A DNA stretch of 64,000 bases. Source: Taenia hydatigena. Its lineage: Eukaryota > Platyhelminthes > Cestoda > Cyclophyllidea > Taeniidae. Under the pieces are notes generated by a model, which worked only from the letters and a program-made list of their open reading frames with translations, searched no databases and was not told where the DNA came from. The stretch spans positions 2,886,692-2,950,691 of the forward strand of contig JADWOT020000002.1 in NCBI GenBank assembly GCA_036345935.2. The letters are read 5' to 3'. The translations under genes and the position numbers were made by a program. Below, piece by piece: positions 62,901 through 64,000 of this stretch (the first letter of the stretch is position 1; every line of letters begins with the position of its first letter).

Positions 62901-64000
62901 GCATTACAAAGTGCCTTAAGGACCTAAAGTTCTGCATATTCTTTCTCAACTGTATCCTAGCAGTTTTCATCGTTTGTCTGGTTTTTATGTCGGCTCCGTT
63001 ATGCTCGAACAGTACTCCCCATCTTTTGCAATTTTAAAATGACGATTCAGGCTTGTAGGACAAATCGTCCCACTAATGCCAAAGAATAAATTGATTAGGT
63101 GCAAATTCTCATACTCAATCTGCGCAGTCTACGAGTTTCCCGAGTGACCTTAATAGTAGTGCCAAAGGAGGCCTATGATCACGTAAATGTCACTTTGGCG
63201 GTATGCTGCGCATTTAAAACGGGCTTTAAACGCAGCCAGTCCAGCATCTCATTTAATTTTTTTTCGAAGCTCATACAAGAAGCTGGTTACTAATAAGAAC
63301 TGTAGAGCAGAAAACAGCATATAGGGCGAAATGCCTGTGACTGTTTTGCACACATGTGGCTAAATTTCGACAATACAGTGCTCTATTCCCTTCCTCAAGG
63401 CGCGGGTGGTCTTTAGCCTGCCTGTATTAACCATGGATCTCGAACGATTTTTAAAGGCTCAATAATGTCACGAAACCCTATGATATGGGAGGCTAATTCT
63501 GATCATCGTCCTGTTGGAACCACACGTCGTTTACATCTGCGTCACAAAAATTAGGCATGAAAGCTGAGTTATTTTGTTGCGATAGCATGCAGTATTAACA
63601 GTTATTGCTTGACCGAAAACAATTTTGATGAGAATGCTCTGACTATGCCTTTTAAACCAAAGGTCATACCAATTAGTGATATGTCATGGATGCACTTGTC
63701 TCGTAATAAGCTCTCGTGCATTTTCTAAGGCCTAAGTACAGTGCGATGAAATGGATTCGCAACAATTCTACAAAAGGTGGCGATTTCTAAGGCATGCAAG
63801 GTAGTTGTCTATATGCACCGTCTTTTCTTCCTCAAAATCTCACGCATCTTCCAATCGCGTGTGCTGCATCAGCGGAATTTCCGCACCTCTTTCTTTCATG
63901 GATCGGACGCCCAATTGCCTACTGTAAACGACACGTTCCTAGCACACTGCCTTCCTATGAAGTACGTCAGTGCATCATTGACTTGGAATGGTACGCATCA

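Larger units (their letters stand above)
57985..64000 (+). repeat. Near-identical long duplication, copy 2 (continues past window)
   Basis: Begins at the first base after the N gap, collinear with 44503, and still matches at base 64000 (ending gtacgcatca, as at 50448-50457). It carries two blocks missing from copy 1, at 63201-63221 and 63679-63718, each bordered by a three-base direct repeat (CGG and GTG). The sequence to the left of the gap does not resemble the sequence left of copy 1. Unmerged haplotype contig, segmental duplication and repeat insertion all remain possible. Confidence 0.97.

Noticed and set aside
1..64000. CRISPR arrays, rRNA genes, bacterial operons
   Set aside because: No regularly spaced repeats, no rRNA-like conserved blocks and no runs of adjacent long open frames. 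The window is eukaryotic in character.

Overview
This window looks like draft-genome sequence from a multicellular eukaryote, most likely a parasitic flatworm of the tapeworm type. The basis is short coding exons with GT..AG borders, long non-coding stretches, decayed retrotransposon sequence, no operon-like gene packing, and a 100-base run of N typical of a scaffold gap. The tapeworm suggestion rests mainly on several dead exons that read as fibronectin type III (FN3) domains, a fold used by oncosphere antigen families expanded in taeniid tapeworms. That is an inference from memory of the families, not a database match. All exon borders and similarities were read by eye.

Only one locus looks like an intact gene. 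Between about 37.3 and 40.7 kb, on the minus strand, six exons join in compatible phases into an E2 ubiquitin-conjugating enzyme. It has the HPN motif and the active-site cysteine, plus an unusually long C-terminal extension. Head to head with it, on the plus strand at 41.2-43.6 kb, is an ankyrin-repeat gene broken by frameshifts and stops. A second, shorter copy of that ankyrin gene lies at 25.2-25.95 kb. The two copies share intron sequence, so the duplication was DNA-based.

The remainder is mostly repeats and fossils. Dead FN3 exons lie at 9.5-10.6 kb (+), 11.6-12.0 kb (-) and 32.2-32.85 kb (+). A Ty3/Gypsy-type pol fragment lies at 34.5-35.5 kb (-). An unclassified repeat occurs at 15.6-16.2 and 29.0-29.6 kb. 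There are two microsatellites. The intervals between these show no coding sequence that I can defend.

The right third is dominated by a segment present twice: 44503-50457 and 57985-64000 (running off the window). The copies are nearly identical, and the second begins exactly at the N gap. This may be an unmerged haplotype contig, a recent segmental duplication, or two insertions of a multi-copy element. Parts of the same segment have older, diverged relatives at 20.9, 28.5 and 52.5 kb, so the segment carries dispersed repeat sequence.
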